This document shows, piece by piece, positions 47,137 through 55,383 of a DNA stretch of 64,000 bases. The notes beneath the pieces are model-generated. The model ran no database searches. It was not told the origin of the DNA and saw only the letters and a list, made by a program, of their open reading frames with translations. The translations under genes and the position numbers were made by a program. The stretch spans positions 62,001-126,000 of the forward strand of contig NZ_BJDR01000002.1 in NCBI RefSeq assembly GCF_005405245.1. Reading direction: 5' to 3'. Within the stretch, counting starts at the first letter, position 1, and each line of letters starts with the position of its first letter. This stretch comes from Enterococcus nangangensis. GTDB taxonomy: Bacteria; Bacillota; Bacilli; Lactobacillales; Enterococcaceae.

Positions 47137-48303
47137 CTATTCTGGTGAAACTGTTTCTGCGGAACTTTCTTCGCCGTTGGTCAAACCAATCACAACGATA
47201 TCTTTTTCAGGGTTATGATTTTCATCCATACTCATGACCCCAGTTACCCCTTCAAAATCTTTTAATTTAGCTAGGGCTTCTTTAATCTTCACAGAATTTG
47301 CTTCCCCAGCATCTTCAATCGCTTGTTTAATCATGTAGACTGCATCGTAAGACAAAGCGTTAAAAGCAGATGGCTCTGCATTATAAGTTGCTTTAAAATT
47401 CGTTAAGAAGTCAGCTGCTTTATCTGTAGCTGGTGCTTTAGTTGAAAAGTGATTCGTGTAATAAACGTTTGTTACATTTTCAGCGCCGGCTAATTCAATC
47501 AAAGCCGGATCAGAAAAACCATCCGCTCCTAAAATAGTTTGTTCAATACCCATTTCTCGTGCTTGTTTAATAATTTGACCAGCTTGCGCATAATAGCCGG
47601 GCACATACAAAGCATCGAAGTCTTCGGCTTTAATCTTCGTCAAAACAGCTTGGAAGTCTTTATCATCAGAAGTAAAGTTTTGTTCATCCACGATAGTTCC
47701 TTCATAGGCTTCTTTAAAAGCTTTCGCCAACCCAGTAGCGTAATCGTTGGAGTTATCCCCCAAGATAATAACTTTTTCCTTTTTCAAATTGCTGCCAGCA
47801 AATTGAGCCATAATCGTTCCTTGCGAACTATCTTGGAAGCAAGAACGGAAAATATAATCTTGCACTTTACCATCTTGGACCGTAATAGCATCATCCGTCG
47901 CTGATGGGGTGATGGCAGGCACTTGCGCTTTCGTGATACTTGGTAAGGCCGCTTTTGTTGCTCCAGAAGTTGCCGGTCCCACGATGGCTACTACTCCACT
48001 GCTAGTTAAGTTGGCAGAAACAGAAGCCGCTTCAGCTGAGTCGGATTTATTATCCTTTTCCACTAATTCTAACTGTTTGCCTAAGACTCCACCGGCATCA
48101 TTGATTTCTTTAATGGCCAGTTCAGCGCCATCTTTTTCTTGATTTCCGTAAGCCGACACCGCTCCTGATAATTCCATATTCAAACCAATCTTGATGGTGT
48201 CACCACTAGCTGTGTTGCCTTTTCCTTTGCTACTATTCCCTGCAGCTGTACAACCCGTTAGGAACAACAAGGCTGCTACTGTTACCAATGCTTTTTTCTT
48301 CAT
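47137..48303 (-). CDS. livJ: Branched-chain amino acid-binding lipoprotein LivJ
   Basis: 388 residues from the ATG after AAAGGAG. The lipoprotein signal MKKKALVTVAALLFLTGC places the lipid-anchored Cys at 18, so the protein is held on the outer face of the membrane. After a Gly/Ser/Lys linker comes a type I periplasmic binding fold (IKIGLNMELSGAVSAYGNQEKDGAELAIKEIND). It supplies leucine, isoleucine or valine to LivHMGF; specificity for another amino acid or urea-like ligand cannot be excluded by sequence alone, but the CodY box supports branched-chain amino acids. Confidence 0.92.
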   Translation of the reverse strand: MKKKALVTVAALLFLTGCTAAGNSSKGKGNTASGDTIKIGLNMELSGAVSAYGNQEKDGAELAIKEINDAGGVLGKQLELVEKDNKSDSAEAASVSANLTSSGVVAIVGPATSGATKAALPSITKAQVPAITPSATDDAITVQDGKVQDYIFRSCFQDSSQGTIMAQFAGSNLKKEKVIILGDNSNDYATGLAKAFKEAYEGTIVDEQNFTSDDKDFQAVLTKIKAEDFDALYVPGYYAQAGQIIKQAREMGIEQTILGADGFSDPALIELAGAENVTNVYYTNHFSTKAPATDKAADFLTNFKATYNAEPSAFNALSYDAVYMIKQAIEDAGEANSVKIKEALAKLKDFEGVTGVMSMDENHNPEKDIVVIGLTNGEESSAETVSPE

Positions 48304-48344
48304 ATCTATTCTCTCCTTTAGTTGATTCACATGAACATGTTAAT

Positions 48345-48373
48345 AATATAGCGGAGAGTGCCACAAAAGTCAA
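48345..48373 (-). promoter_or_regulatory. Promoter of the liv operon
   Basis: On the minus strand: TTGACT (48373-48368), 17-base spacer, TATATT (48350-48345), 41 bases before livJ. Confidence 0.8.
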
Positions 48374-48375
48374 TG

Positions 48376-48390
48376 AATTTTCTGAAAATT
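48376..48390. promoter_or_regulatory. Perfect CodY box
   Basis: AATTTTCTGAAAATT matches the CodY consensus at all 15 positions and lies two bases upstream of the liv -35 element. CodY with branched-chain amino acids and GTP would be expected to shut off the transporter when these are plentiful. Confidence 0.9.
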
Positions 48391-48524
48391 CTGATTCGCC
48401 TGAAAGATTACAAAAAAACTTTTTTTAGCACACGGCTAAGTCTGAAAAATTAGCAAAGAGAACGCTCTCATCCGCAGATTAAATAATGAAATTTCCTCAT
48501 AAAGGACCTTTTCCAAGCAAATTT

Positions 48525-48553
48525 TTGGAAAATTTTTTTAATTTCTCTATAAT
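48525..48553 (+). promoter_or_regulatory. Promoter of the small gene at 48586
   Basis: TTGGAA (48525-48530), 17-base spacer, TATAAT (48548-48553). A CodY-like sequence AATTTTTGGAAAATT (13 of 15) at 48520-48534 overlaps the -35 element. Confidence 0.7.
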
Positions 48554-48585
48554 AAGGACTAACTTCAGGAAAGGATTTGAGAGTA

Positions 48586-48759
48586 ATGTACGTAATCAAA
48601 GTGATGCATGGTTATATTGACAAGTCGGGCGCCCGGACACGTAAGAAGGATCCTAAAATTTTGATGGTCTTTACTTCTCAAGTAGAGTCTGCCGCTTTCG
48701 CTCATAAAATCGGGGGCCACGTCAAACCACTGGCTCAGATAAAAAGCGGACATGAATAA
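48586..48759 (+). CDS. Small basic protein of unknown function
   Basis: 57 residues from the ATG 10 bases after GGAAAGGA; an in-frame TTG three codons upstream is too close to that site. The sequence (MYVIKVMHGYIDKSGARTRK...) is basic, has no cysteine or membrane segment, and looks like a compact alpha/beta fold ending in GGHVKPLAQIKSGHE. I do not recognise the family. A near-consensus promoter and two following hairpins support it. The opposite-strand open frame over the same bases has no ribosome-binding site and is rejected. Confidence 0.7.
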   Translation: MYVIKVMHGYIDKSGARTRKKDPKILMVFTSQVESAAFAHKIGGHVKPLAQIKSGHE

Positions 48760-48767
48760 AACTGAAA

Positions 48768-48783
48768 AGGCGGCTAGCCGCCT
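48768..48783. repeat. Perfect 16-bp palindrome after the small gene
   Basis: AGGCGGCTAGCCGCCT can form a GC-rich hairpin in RNA just behind the stop codon. It lacks a T run, so alone it is not a standard terminator. Confidence 0.6.
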
Positions 48784-48795
48784 GTAAAATACAAA

Positions 48796-48842
48796 AAAGC
48801 TGCGCCACTTCTCTCACCGAGAAGTAACGCAGCTTTATTTTT
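48796..48842. terminator. Bidirectional terminator
   Basis: AAAGCTGCG (48796-48804) pairs with CGCAGCTTT (48828-48836), with an inner ACTTCTC/GAGAAGT stem. T runs on both sides serve the small gene and pnp. Confidence 0.9.
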
Positions 48843-48845
48843 TGC

Positions 48846-50966
48846 TTATTTATTTTCTGGTTGATCTAACAAAACTTTGCGGGATAAGTTAACGCGACCT
48901 TGTTTGTCGATTTCCGTTACCTTCACTAAGATTTCGTCCCCTAATTTCAAGACGTCTTCCACTTTGTTCACCCGTTCGTTAGAGATTTGAGAAATATGGA
49001 GCAAGCCATCTTTCCCTTTAATCAAGTTGACGAAAGCGCCAAATTTTTCAATGCGGACCACTTTACCCATGTAAGTTTGACCGACTTCGATTTCTTTGGT
49101 TAAGTCTTTAATGATCTTGATGGCTTTTTGAATCATAGCCGCATCGGCAGATGCGATGGAAACTTTACCATCTTGATCGATATCGATTTTAACACCAGTT
49201 TCATCAATGATGCCGTTGATGGTTTCCCCACCTTTACCAATCACATCTTTAATTTTTTCTGGTTTAATCATAATCATTTCAATCTTCGGTGCATAAGGAC
49301 TCAATTCTTCCCGTGGTGCAGCTAAAGTAGACGTTAATTCAGCTAAGATTTCCATCCGCGCTTTTTTCGCTTGAGCTAAAGCTTCCCGTAAGATTTGTTC
49401 CGTAATCCCGTCGATTTTAATATCCATTTGTAAAGCGGTAATCCCGTCTTTCGTGCCGGCAACTTTAAAGTCCATATCCCCTAAGTGATCTTCTAGACCT
49501 TGGATATCCGTTAAAATCGTATAATTTTCGCCATCGGAAACTAGTCCCATAGCAATCCCGGCAACCGGTGCTTTAATTGGCACACCAGCATCCATTAAAG
49601 CTAAAGTGCCGGCACAGATAGAAGCTTGGGAAGAAGAACCGTTAGATTCTAAAACTTCAGCAACTAAACGAATGGTATAAGGAAATTCTTCTTCACTAGG
49701 AATAACTTGGAATAAAGCGCGTTCCCCTAAAGCACCGTGACCGATTTCCCGCCGACCAGGTGAACCAGCGCGCCCTGTTGAACCGACAGAAAATTGTGGG
49801 AAGTTGTAGTGGTGGATAAAGCGTTTAGATTCTTCAGCGCCTAAGCCATCAATAATTTGGTGTTCCCCTAAAGGTGCTAAGGTACAAGCAGATAATGCTT
49901 GCGTTTGGCCGCGGGTAAATAAACCTGAACCGTGGACGCGTGGCAATAAACCAACTTCAGAAGAAAGGGGACGAATTTCGTCTAGCTTCCGACCATCAGG
50001 ACGAATTTTGTCGATGGTAATTAATTCCCGAACCACATCTTTTTCTAAGTCTTCAGCTAATTGTGCCACTTCTTTTAAGGTATGACTAGCGGCTTCCGTG
50101 TCTTCAGCGTCCGCTAATTTTTCAGCGTAAGCTGCTTTTAAATCAGCTTTCACTTGGGCGATATTATCTTCCCGCGCTAATTTTTCTTCCGTTAAGACAG
50201 CAGTCTTCATGACTGGATACCAAGTAGCGTAAACTTCTTCTTTCAAAGCAGGATCTACTTGTAATAAACTGATTTCCATTTTTTCTTTGCCGCAAGCGCT
50301 AGTGACTTCTTCTTGGAAAGCAACAAGTTCTTTAATGGCTGCATGACCAAATAATAAAGCATCCAGCATTGCTTCTTCAGAAGCTTCTTTTGCGCCAGAT
50401 TCCACCATGTTAATGGCGTCTTTAGTTCCGGCAACCGTTAAGTGAATATCAGAAGCGCGATCTTGTTCGACGGTTGGATTTAACACATATTCTCCATCTA
50501 CCCGACCAACTTCCACACCAGCGATTGGGCCGTTAAAGGGAATATCAGAAATGGAAAGGGCTAATGATGAACCTAACATGGCCGCCATGGATGGGGAACA
50601 ATCTTGTTCTGCACTCATCACGATATTCGTGACTTGCACTTCATTACGGAAACCATCAGCAAACATTGGCCGAATTGGTCGGTCAATCAAGCGGGCGGTT
50701 AATGTGGCTTCCGTACTTGGCCGACCTTCCCGTTTAATAAAGCCACCAGGGATTTTCCCGACAGCGTACATTTTTTCTTCATAGTTAATTGTTAATGGGA
50801 AAAAGTCCCCATCGCGAGCTTCTTTAGAAGCCACAACAGCGGATAAAACTACCGTATCGCCGTAGCGCACTAAAACAGCACCGTTAGCTTGTTTGGCTAA
50901 TTGACCCACTTCTACTTGTAAAGGACGACCGCCCCAAGTTGTGGTAAACACTTGTTTTTCTGACAT
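48846..50966 (-). CDS. pnp: Polyribonucleotide nucleotidyltransferase (PNPase)
   Basis: 706 residues. PNPase degrades RNA 3' to 5' with phosphate. Two RNase PH-like domains (first about 10-225, second about 310-540 with [26 protein letters not shown]), then a KH domain ([28 protein letters not shown], about 556-585) and a C-terminal S1 domain ([35 protein letters not shown], about 622-656). Length is canonical. It lies behind rpsO, as in most bacteria, with a long leader hairpin between the two. Confidence 0.97.
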   Translation of the reverse strand: MSEKQVFTTTWGGRPLQVEVGQLAKQANGAVLVRYGDTVVLSAVVASKEARDGDFFPLTINYEEKMYAVGKIPGGFIKREGRPSTEATLTARLIDRPIRPMFADGFRNEVQVTNIVMSAEQDCSPSMAAMLGSSLALSISDIPFNGPIAGVEVGRVDGEYVLNPTVEQDRASDIHLTVAGTKDAINMVESGAKEASEEAMLDALLFGHAAIKELVAFQEEVTSACGKEKMEISLLQVDPALKEEVYATWYPVMKTAVLTEEKLAREDNIAQVKADLKAAYAEKLADAEDTEAASHTLKEVAQLAEDLEKDVVRELITIDKIRPDGRKLDEIRPLSSEVGLLPRVHGSGLFTRGQTQALSACTLAPLGEHQIIDGLGAEESKRFIHHYNFPQFSVGSTGRAGSPGRREIGHGALGERALFQVIPSEEEFPYTIRLVAEVLESNGSSSQASICAGTLALMDAGVPIKAPVAGIAMGLVSDGENYTILTDIQGLEDHLGDMDFKVAGTKDGITALQMDIKIDGITEQILREALAQAKKARMEILAELTSTLAAPREELSPYAPKIEMIMIKPEKIKDVIGKGGETINGIIDETGVKIDIDQDGKVSIASADAAMIQKAIKIIKDLTKEIEVGQTYMGKVVRIEKFGAFVNLIKGKDGLLHISQISNERVNKVEDVLKLGDEILVKVTEIDKQGRVNLSRKVLLDQPENK

Positions 50967-50988
50967 CTCATACTCCTTTTTGGCCTGC

Positions 50989-51052
50989 AGTGCTACTAAA
51001 CAAAAGACAACAACTGCAAAAGTCAGTTATTCTCTTTTGCATAGTAGTGACT
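50989..51052 (-). promoter_or_regulatory. Long leader hairpin of pnp
   Basis: An outer stem (51052-51042 with 50998-50989, AGTACTACTA-type with one mismatch) and a perfect inner 8-bp stem (TGCAAAAG, 51041-51034, with CTTTTGCA, 51022-51015) lie 22 bases upstream of the pnp start. This resembles the RNase III-processed autoregulatory hairpin of E. coli pnp in position; function here is inferred. Confidence 0.55.
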
Positions 51053-51079
51053 TTGGCCGATTTTTATTTTTTTTAAATA

Positions 51080-51118
51080 GCAAGAAAGCGAGATTCTAAA
51101 AGAACCTCACTTTCTCTT
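51080..51118 (-). terminator. Terminator behind rpsO
   Basis: On the minus strand AGAAAGTGAGGTTCT pairs with AGAATCTCGCTTTCT around a short loop, followed by a T-poor stretch, so it may be only partly efficient and let pnp be read through. Confidence 0.65.
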
Positions 51119-51123
51119 AAAAA

Positions 51124-51393
51124 TTAACGACGTAAGCCTAAACGTTGAATCAATTCGCGGTAACGTTGTACGTCAGTTTTACGTAAGTAAGCTAACAAGT
51201 TACGACGATGACCGATTTTTTTCATCAAACCACGTTGAGAATGATGATCTTTCTTGTGAGTCAAGAAATGTTCGTTTAAGTGGTTGATTTCATGAGTTAA
51301 TACGGCGATTTGGACTTCTGGTGAACCAGTATCCCCTTCATGACGAGCGTAGGCGCTCATGATTTCGTTTTTCTTTTCTTTGGACATTGCCAT
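51124..51393 (-). CDS. rpsO: 30S ribosomal protein S15
   Basis: 89 residues; [36 protein letters not shown] is typical. S15 organises the 16S central domain and in many bacteria represses its own mRNA through a structured leader. The ATG follows AGAGGTG; a second ATG two codons on could also serve. A leader with a 5' hairpin and a possible pseudoknot precedes it. Confidence 0.97.
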   Translation of the reverse strand: MAMSKEKKNEIMSAYARHEGDTGSPEVQIAVLTHEINHLNEHFLTHKKDHHSQRGLMKKIGHRRNLLAYLRKTDVQRYRELIQRLGLRR

Positions 51394-51428
51394 GTTCTTT
51401 CACCTCTTTCTTAGACTTGCCTGAGACT

Positions 51429-51484
51429 GAGTAAAACGTTGGTGACTCGCTAAACCAAGTGCCAGGTGGTATGAAATTTCATAC
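51429..51484 (-). promoter_or_regulatory. Structured rpsO leader
   Basis: On the minus strand the transcript should begin near 51484 with a perfect palindrome (GTATGAAATTTCATAC, 51484-51469). Then TTGGT (51458-51454) pairs with ACCAA (51443-51439), and GAGT in its loop (51448-51445) can pair with ACTC downstream (51432-51429), an H-type pseudoknot. This would fit S15 autoregulation. Confidence 0.45.
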
Positions 51485-51490
51485 ATCTTG

Positions 51491-51519
51491 ACTTTACAGG
51501 AAAAAGTTAAAAAAAGCAA
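51491..51519 (-). promoter_or_regulatory. Promoter of rpsO
   Basis: On the minus strand: TTGCTT (51519-51514), 17-base spacer, TAAAGT (51496-51491). Confidence 0.7.
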
Positions 51520-51552
51520 GAGGGGGAAAAGTTTCTCCAGCTACATAACAAA

Positions 51553-51587
51553 AGAGCCACCAGCTTTTTACAGTTGGTAGCTCTTGG
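51553..51587 (-). terminator. Terminator of the DAHP synthase gene
   Basis: On the minus strand AAGAGCTACCAACTG pairs with AGCTGGTGGCTCTT around a small A-rich loop, followed by TTTTG. Confidence 0.75.
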
Positions 51588-51593
51588 CTGCTT

Positions 51594-52622
51594 TTAGGCA
51601 TTGGCGGCGACATAACGAACGAGTTCAGCGGTTTTCTCCCAGCCCAGACATGGGTCGGTGATGGATTTACCAAAGACAGTTTCCCCCGGATTTTGACGGC
51701 CATCTTCTAAGTAACTTTCAATCATGAAACCACGAACAACTTTTTTCAATGCTGGATGGTATTGACGGTTAGCTAAAGTTTCTTTAACGATGCGAATTTG
51801 TTCCATGTATTGTTTGCCGGAGTTATCGTGGTTCGTGTCCACTACCACAAAAGGATTTTGGTAATTTCCTTTTTCATAAGTGCTGACTACTTTTAGCAAA
51901 TCTTCGTAGTGATAGTTAGGAACATTTTCATTATGGTCGTTTAAACCGCCTCGTAAAATGACGTGAGCTAACAGATTGGAACTAGACTCCACTTCGGCAC
52001 CATTGTAAATAAACTCTTGTTTTTGTTGGGCAGCGTGTAGCGAGTTAAATAAGACGCTTAAGTTCCCACTGGTAGGATTTTTCATCCCGGTAGGTTGGTT
52101 GATGCCACTGGCTACAAAACGGTGTTGTTGATCCTCGACGGAACGCGCCCCCACGGCAATGTAGCTTAATAAGTCTTCGACAAATTCCAAGTTCTCAGGA
52201 TAGAGCATTTCATCAGCAGTGGTTAAGCCGGTTTCGGTAATCACTCGTTTGTGTAATTTACGGACGTTGACAATGCCGCTAATTAAATTTACTTCTCCTG
52301 TTGGACTTGGTTGGTGCAACATCCCTTTATAGCCATCGCCATTGGTGCGGGGTTTGTTAGTATAAACCCGTGGAACTAAAAAGACTTTGTCCACTACTTC
52401 TTTTTGTAAGTCTGCTAGACGGTGAGTGTATTCTAGTACAGCATCTTCATTATCCGCCGAACAAGGGCCGATGATTAGTAAAATCCGTTGGTCTTCCCCT
52501 TTAATAATTTTTTCTAATTCAGCGTCCCGGGCTACTTTTTTAGCTAAGGTTGCTTCGTCTAATTTATGAATCGCCCGTACCGTATCCATATTAATTTTTT
52601 TACTCAATGCGTTAAAACTCAT
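51594..52622 (-). CDS. 3-deoxy-7-phosphoheptulonate synthase (class I)
   Basis: 342 residues from the ATG after AAAGGAG. DAHP synthase condenses phosphoenolpyruvate and erythrose-4-phosphate, the first step of aromatic amino acid synthesis. It is the E. coli AroF/G/H type: ILLIIGPCSADNEDAVLEYTHRLADLQ, VPRVYTNKPRTNGDGYKGM, VGARSVEDQQHRF, VVDTNHDNSGKQ and GFMIESYLEDGRQ with PG-E metal-site segments. No chorismate mutase domain is attached. It stands alone behind a T-box leader that should respond to uncharged tRNA for an aromatic amino acid. Confidence 0.93.
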   Translation of the reverse strand: MSFNALSKKINMDTVRAIHKLDEATLAKKVARDAELEKIIKGEDQRILLIIGPCSADNEDAVLEYTHRLADLQKEVVDKVFLVPRVYTNKPRTNGDGYKGMLHQPSPTGEVNLISGIVNVRKLHKRVITETGLTTADEMLYPENLEFVEDLLSYIAVGARSVEDQQHRFVASGINQPTGMKNPTSGNLSVLFNSLHAAQQKQEFIYNGAEVESSSNLLAHVILRGGLNDHNENVPNYHYEDLLKVVSTYEKGNYQNPFVVVDTNHDNSGKQYMEQIRIVKETLANRQYHPALKKVVRGFMIESYLEDGRQNPGETVFGKSITDPCLGWEKTAELVRYVAANA

Positions 52623-52665
52623 GTTGCTCTCTCCTTTGCCCTGAGGCCTATTATTTTTCCTAAGC

Positions 52666-52947
52666 AAAAAAGCCCCGCCCTTTTCCCTAAATAATTAGGG
52701 AAAGGACGAGACTGTTAGACTCGTGTTACCACCTTTGTTTGTCAACCTCTCACAAGGCTTACCTTAACAGGTACGTTTTCATACCTTGACCTAAGTTAAC
52801 GGAGGTCCAACCGGCACAGCCTACTATTTTCGGTGTGCAGTTCAAAGAGGAATTCAGCTGCAGGATGGACGCGCCTCTCATCAACCGGCTACTTTCTTTA
52901 CCCACGTTACAACGTACTACTTCTTATCATTACTTTTGCTTATCAAT
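52666..52947 (-). promoter_or_regulatory. T-box riboswitch before the DAHP synthase gene, possibly Phe-specific
   Basis: The minus strand carries the T-box sequence AAAGGTGGTAACACGAG (52736-52720), followed by a terminator hairpin (52710-52672) with six T residues (52671-52666). Upstream, AAAGAAAGTAGCCGGTTGATGAGAGG matches the AG-bulge/distal loop of Stem I (split here over about 26 bases ending near 52880), and GAATTCC at 52855-52849 places a candidate specifier TTC (Phe) at 52852-52850. The T-box call is firm; the specifier is inferred from flanking bases and not from a folded model. Confidence 0.85.
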
Positions 52948-52953
52948 GCCTAA

Positions 52954-52982
52954 ATACTAATCATTTCTAGCCCGCTTGTCAA
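52954..52982 (-). promoter_or_regulatory. Promoter of the T-box/DAHP synthase transcript
   Basis: On the minus strand: TTGACA (52982-52977), 17-base spacer, TAGTAT (52959-52954). Confidence 0.8.
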
Positions 52983-52995
52983 CAATTTTTTTTAA

Positions 52996-53481
52996 TTAAT
53001 AAGGAACGTGAATCATACTATCGGCGGCCAAGACTAATGCTGTTAAAAAATATTCGTCGAATTCGGCTAAGTTTTCTATTTCATAAGTGGCCGAACCGTC
53101 GTCAGCGACCTTTTCGATCTTCGCCAAGACCACTCCTCCTTGCCGCAATTCAATTTGGCGCATGGAAAGAATCGGGTACAGTTCATAAGCTACGTGTTGG
53201 TTAGTCACTAACATTTGATACGAGTGGGCTACCACTTGTTTAAAATGCCAACGCTCCTCATTGTGACGATAGACGAAGCGCTCTTTGGCCATCCCAGGTT
53301 TACGCGTCAAAGTAGCGGACCCCTCCGCCAAATGAAAGGTTTGCGGTAAAATCAAAAAGCCCCCTAGCATGCGATTTAAGATGGGCAAAAAGCTACCTGT
53401 TTTAACGGTATAGTGGACTAGTCCGCGTTCTTTCACGGTATACGTATCTCCTAAAGCCGATTTACGCACTACTTGATACAC
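52996..53481 (-). CDS. Unknown protein, possibly LURP-one/tubby-like fold
   Basis: 161 residues from GTG behind AAAGGTGGTGG. The chain alternates short strands throughout (FLILPQTFHLAEGSATLTRKPG, VVLAKIEKVADDGSATYEIENLAE) and ends with a hydrophobic helix FLTALVLAADSMIHV. That arrangement of many strands with a central C-terminal helix recalls the LURP-one/tubby-C fold seen in other Firmicute proteins, but similarity is weak and no function is known. No signal peptide. It lies alone upstream of the divergent def. Confidence 0.5.
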   Translation of the reverse strand: MYQVVRKSALGDTYTVKERGLVHYTVKTGSFLPILNRMLGGFLILPQTFHLAEGSATLTRKPGMAKERFVYRHNEERWHFKQVVAHSYQMLVTNQHVAYELYPILSMRQIELRQGGVVLAKIEKVADDGSATYEIENLAEFDEYFLTALVLAADSMIHVPY

Positions 53482-53603
53482 AGTCTACCACCACCTTTCT
53501 CTTTCTTTAAATTTTATCATAGCTGCGGAAAAAAATAAGCAAAAGCACTATTTATTCAATACTTTTATGCTAGAATGAAAGGGATTAAAGGAGGAATTGA
53601 TTA

Positions 53604-54167
53604 ATGCTTACCATGGAGGATATTATTCGGGAAGGCCACCCCACTTTGCGGGCCGTTGCCACCGAAGTGAGTCTACCCTTATCAGAAGAGGACCTACATA
53701 CTGGAAGTGAGATGCTCACTTTTTTAAAAAATAGCCAAGATCCCGAAATGGCGGAAAAGTTAAACTTAAGAGGGGGTGTTGGCTTAGCCGCTCCTCAAAT
53801 TAATATTAGTCGCCGCTTCATTGCCTTACACGTGCCAAGCTCTGATGAAAATCAACCGGAGCCAACCTTAAGCACCGTAATGTACAATCCCAAAATTGTT
53901 AGCCACTCCGTCCAAGACGCTTGTCTAGCAGATGGCGAAGGCTGTCTCTCGGTGGACCGGGAAGTACCTGGTTACGTCGTACGCCATGCACGAGTTACAG
54001 TGAGCTACATCGACAGCAACAACCAAAAACAAAAAGTCAAACTCAAAGGCTACGAAGCCATCGTGGTCCAACATGAAATCGATCATTTAAATGGCGTGAT
54101 GTTCTACGATCATATTAACGAACAACAACCTTTCGCTTTACAACAAGGCGTCTTAGTTATCGATTAA
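53604..54167 (+). CDS. def: Peptide deformylase
   Basis: 187 residues from the ATG 9 bases after AAAGGAGG. It removes the formyl group from nascent proteins. All three metal motifs are present: GGVGLAAPQ (57-65), EGCLS (112-116, Cys114) and QHEIDH (156-161, His157 and His161). The length and the insertion between motifs 1 and 2 mark a type II (Gram-positive) enzyme. Single gene with a strong terminator. Confidence 0.96.
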   Translation: MLTMEDIIREGHPTLRAVATEVSLPLSEEDLHTGSEMLTFLKNSQDPEMAEKLNLRGGVGLAAPQINISRRFIALHVPSSDENQPEPTLSTVMYNPKIVSHSVQDACLADGEGCLSVDREVPGYVVRHARVTVSYIDSNNQKQKVKLKGYEAIVVQHEIDHLNGVMFYDHINEQQPFALQQGVLVID

Positions 54168-54170
54168 TGA

Positions 54171-54213
54171 AAAAATAGTACGCAAGGTCACCGACTTTGC
54201 GTACTATTTTTTT
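54171..54213. terminator. Bidirectional terminator
   Basis: AAAATAGTACGCAA pairs perfectly with TTGCGTACTATTTT and is flanked by A and T runs. It ends def and overlaps the 3' end of the convergent FUSC gene. Confidence 0.9.
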
Positions 54214-55150
54214 GTCGTAGTAAACATTCAAAGAACAAGATAAACAGTAACGCATAGCCCGCGCCTAGCAAATTATCGCCGATGCGCAAAACAATCGCCC
54301 CCGGCAAACCATACAAGCTACTAGCTAAAAGTAGTGCGCCAAAACAGTTCAACACATTGTTCCAAAAATACGTTGCGGAAAACCCAATGCATAACCCCGC
54401 CAATGGTCCCAATAAAAAATGATGCGTCGCTGGCAAAAAGTAAGCAACGATACCAAACAATAAAGAGCCTAACAGCACGCCAAAAACGCGGTGGAACGCC
54501 CGTTGTTGTCGGTCACCTTTGACTGGTAGCAACACCGACATGCTGGCATAGCCTAACCAAACGACGCGGGGCAAATGCAGCATTTCGCCAAAGAAAAGTG
54601 CGCTACTAACCCCTAGCGCCAAACGCATTTGCCACTGGGATTTTTCTTGGCGCCAATTAAATTCCCCTAACACATCACGCCAATGCAGCTGGCGATCTTT
54701 TTCCCGGTGCTTTTGATGCAACACGTGACTGCACAATAAAAAGACCGCAATTAAGCCTAGCCCGCGCAAGACTAACGCGTGTTGGTGCACTGGCGTTTGA
54801 CTTATAAACAAGTAACTAAAAACATAAATCCCGCCATTGCCCATCATCGGTTCTTTTATCGTTAATAGCAAAATAATAGCCAAGGCTAAAAAGTTCGTCA
54901 CTAAGCTCCAAAATGGATTAGCCCACAAACTCACGACGCCACCTAAGAACATCAAACCTAAAACCACGGCTAGCGCCAAAATACTTTCAGCGATATGGTA
55001 GCCATAGGAGACAAAACGCAGACCGAGCAAAATACAAAAACTCCCCACCGCCACACTACTGTTAGCCGTTCCAAATAACAAAGTGAACAGGCTGATGTAG
55101 CTAATCGCAAAGGCAATAACTAAAACACTACGCAAGACAAGTGCCCCCAC
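54188..55150 (-). CDS. FUSC family membrane protein (ArAE-like)
   Basis: 320 residues as the open frame stands, starting with GTG. It has two hydrophobic blocks of about four to five helices each (about 5-155 and 175-310) separated by a charged loop (HQKHREKDRQLHWRDVLGEFNWRQEKSQWQ), as in FUSC/aromatic acid exporter proteins. The substrate is unknown. The start is doubtful: the ribosome-binding site is poor, and a 27-codon open frame with a good site ends in TAGTG overlapping this start. Either the two are coupled or the real N terminus lies in the other frame and a frameshift has occurred. Confidence 0.65.
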   Translation of the reverse strand: MGALVLRSVLVIAFAISYISLFTLLFGTANSSVAVGSFCILLGLRFVSYGYHIAESILALAVVLGLMFLGGVVSLWANPFWSLVTNFLALAIILLLTIKEPMMGNGGIYVFSYLFISQTPVHQHALVLRGLGLIAVFLLCSHVLHQKHREKDRQLHWRDVLGEFNWRQEKSQWQMRLALGVSSALFFGEMLHLPRVVWLGYASMSVLLPVKGDRQQRAFHRVFGVLLGSLLFGIVAYFLPATHHFLLGPLAGLCIGFSATYFWNNVLNCFGALLLASSLYGLPGAIVLRIGDNLLGAGYALLFILFFECLLRQKNSTQSR

Positions 55151-55233
55151 TAGTTTTCGTTGCTGATGCCGATCTTTCGTTTGCCGAAACGCTTTTTTAA
55201 AGCCGCCGGACTAAGTTGTAGCAATTGATACAT
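55150..55233 (-). CDS. 27-codon open frame before the FUSC gene
   Basis: On the minus strand, MYQLLQLSPAALKKRFGKRK... runs from ATG at 55233 to TAG at 55150-55152 and is preceded by AGGAAATGAGG. Its last base is the first base of the FUSC GTG start. It may be a coupled leader peptide or, more likely, the true N terminus of the FUSC protein split off by a frameshift. Confidence 0.4.
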   Translation of the reverse strand: MYQLLQLSPAALKKRFGKRKIGISNEN

Positions 55234-55348
55234 TCAAAAACCTCATTTCCTGTGTAACGAGCATTGCGGTGAAACATTTTACGCTATTTTACCCAAGATT
55301 TCAAACACAAAAAAGTTGACCCTGACCCACCCCGTTTACTAAGAAAAA

Positions 55349-55377
55349 GAGCGTCTAGCATTTTTTGCCACACGCTC
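55349..55377 (-). terminator. Terminator of the chromate transporter genes
   Basis: On the minus strand GAGCGT (55377-55372) pairs with ACGCTC (55354-55349), followed by TTTTTC. Confidence 0.7.
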
Positions 55378-55383
55378 CAGTAT

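Noticed and set aside
48565-48753. Minus-strand 62-codon open frame
   Set aside because: It covers the promoter-supported plus-strand small gene, has no ribosome-binding site and looks like its antisense shadow.
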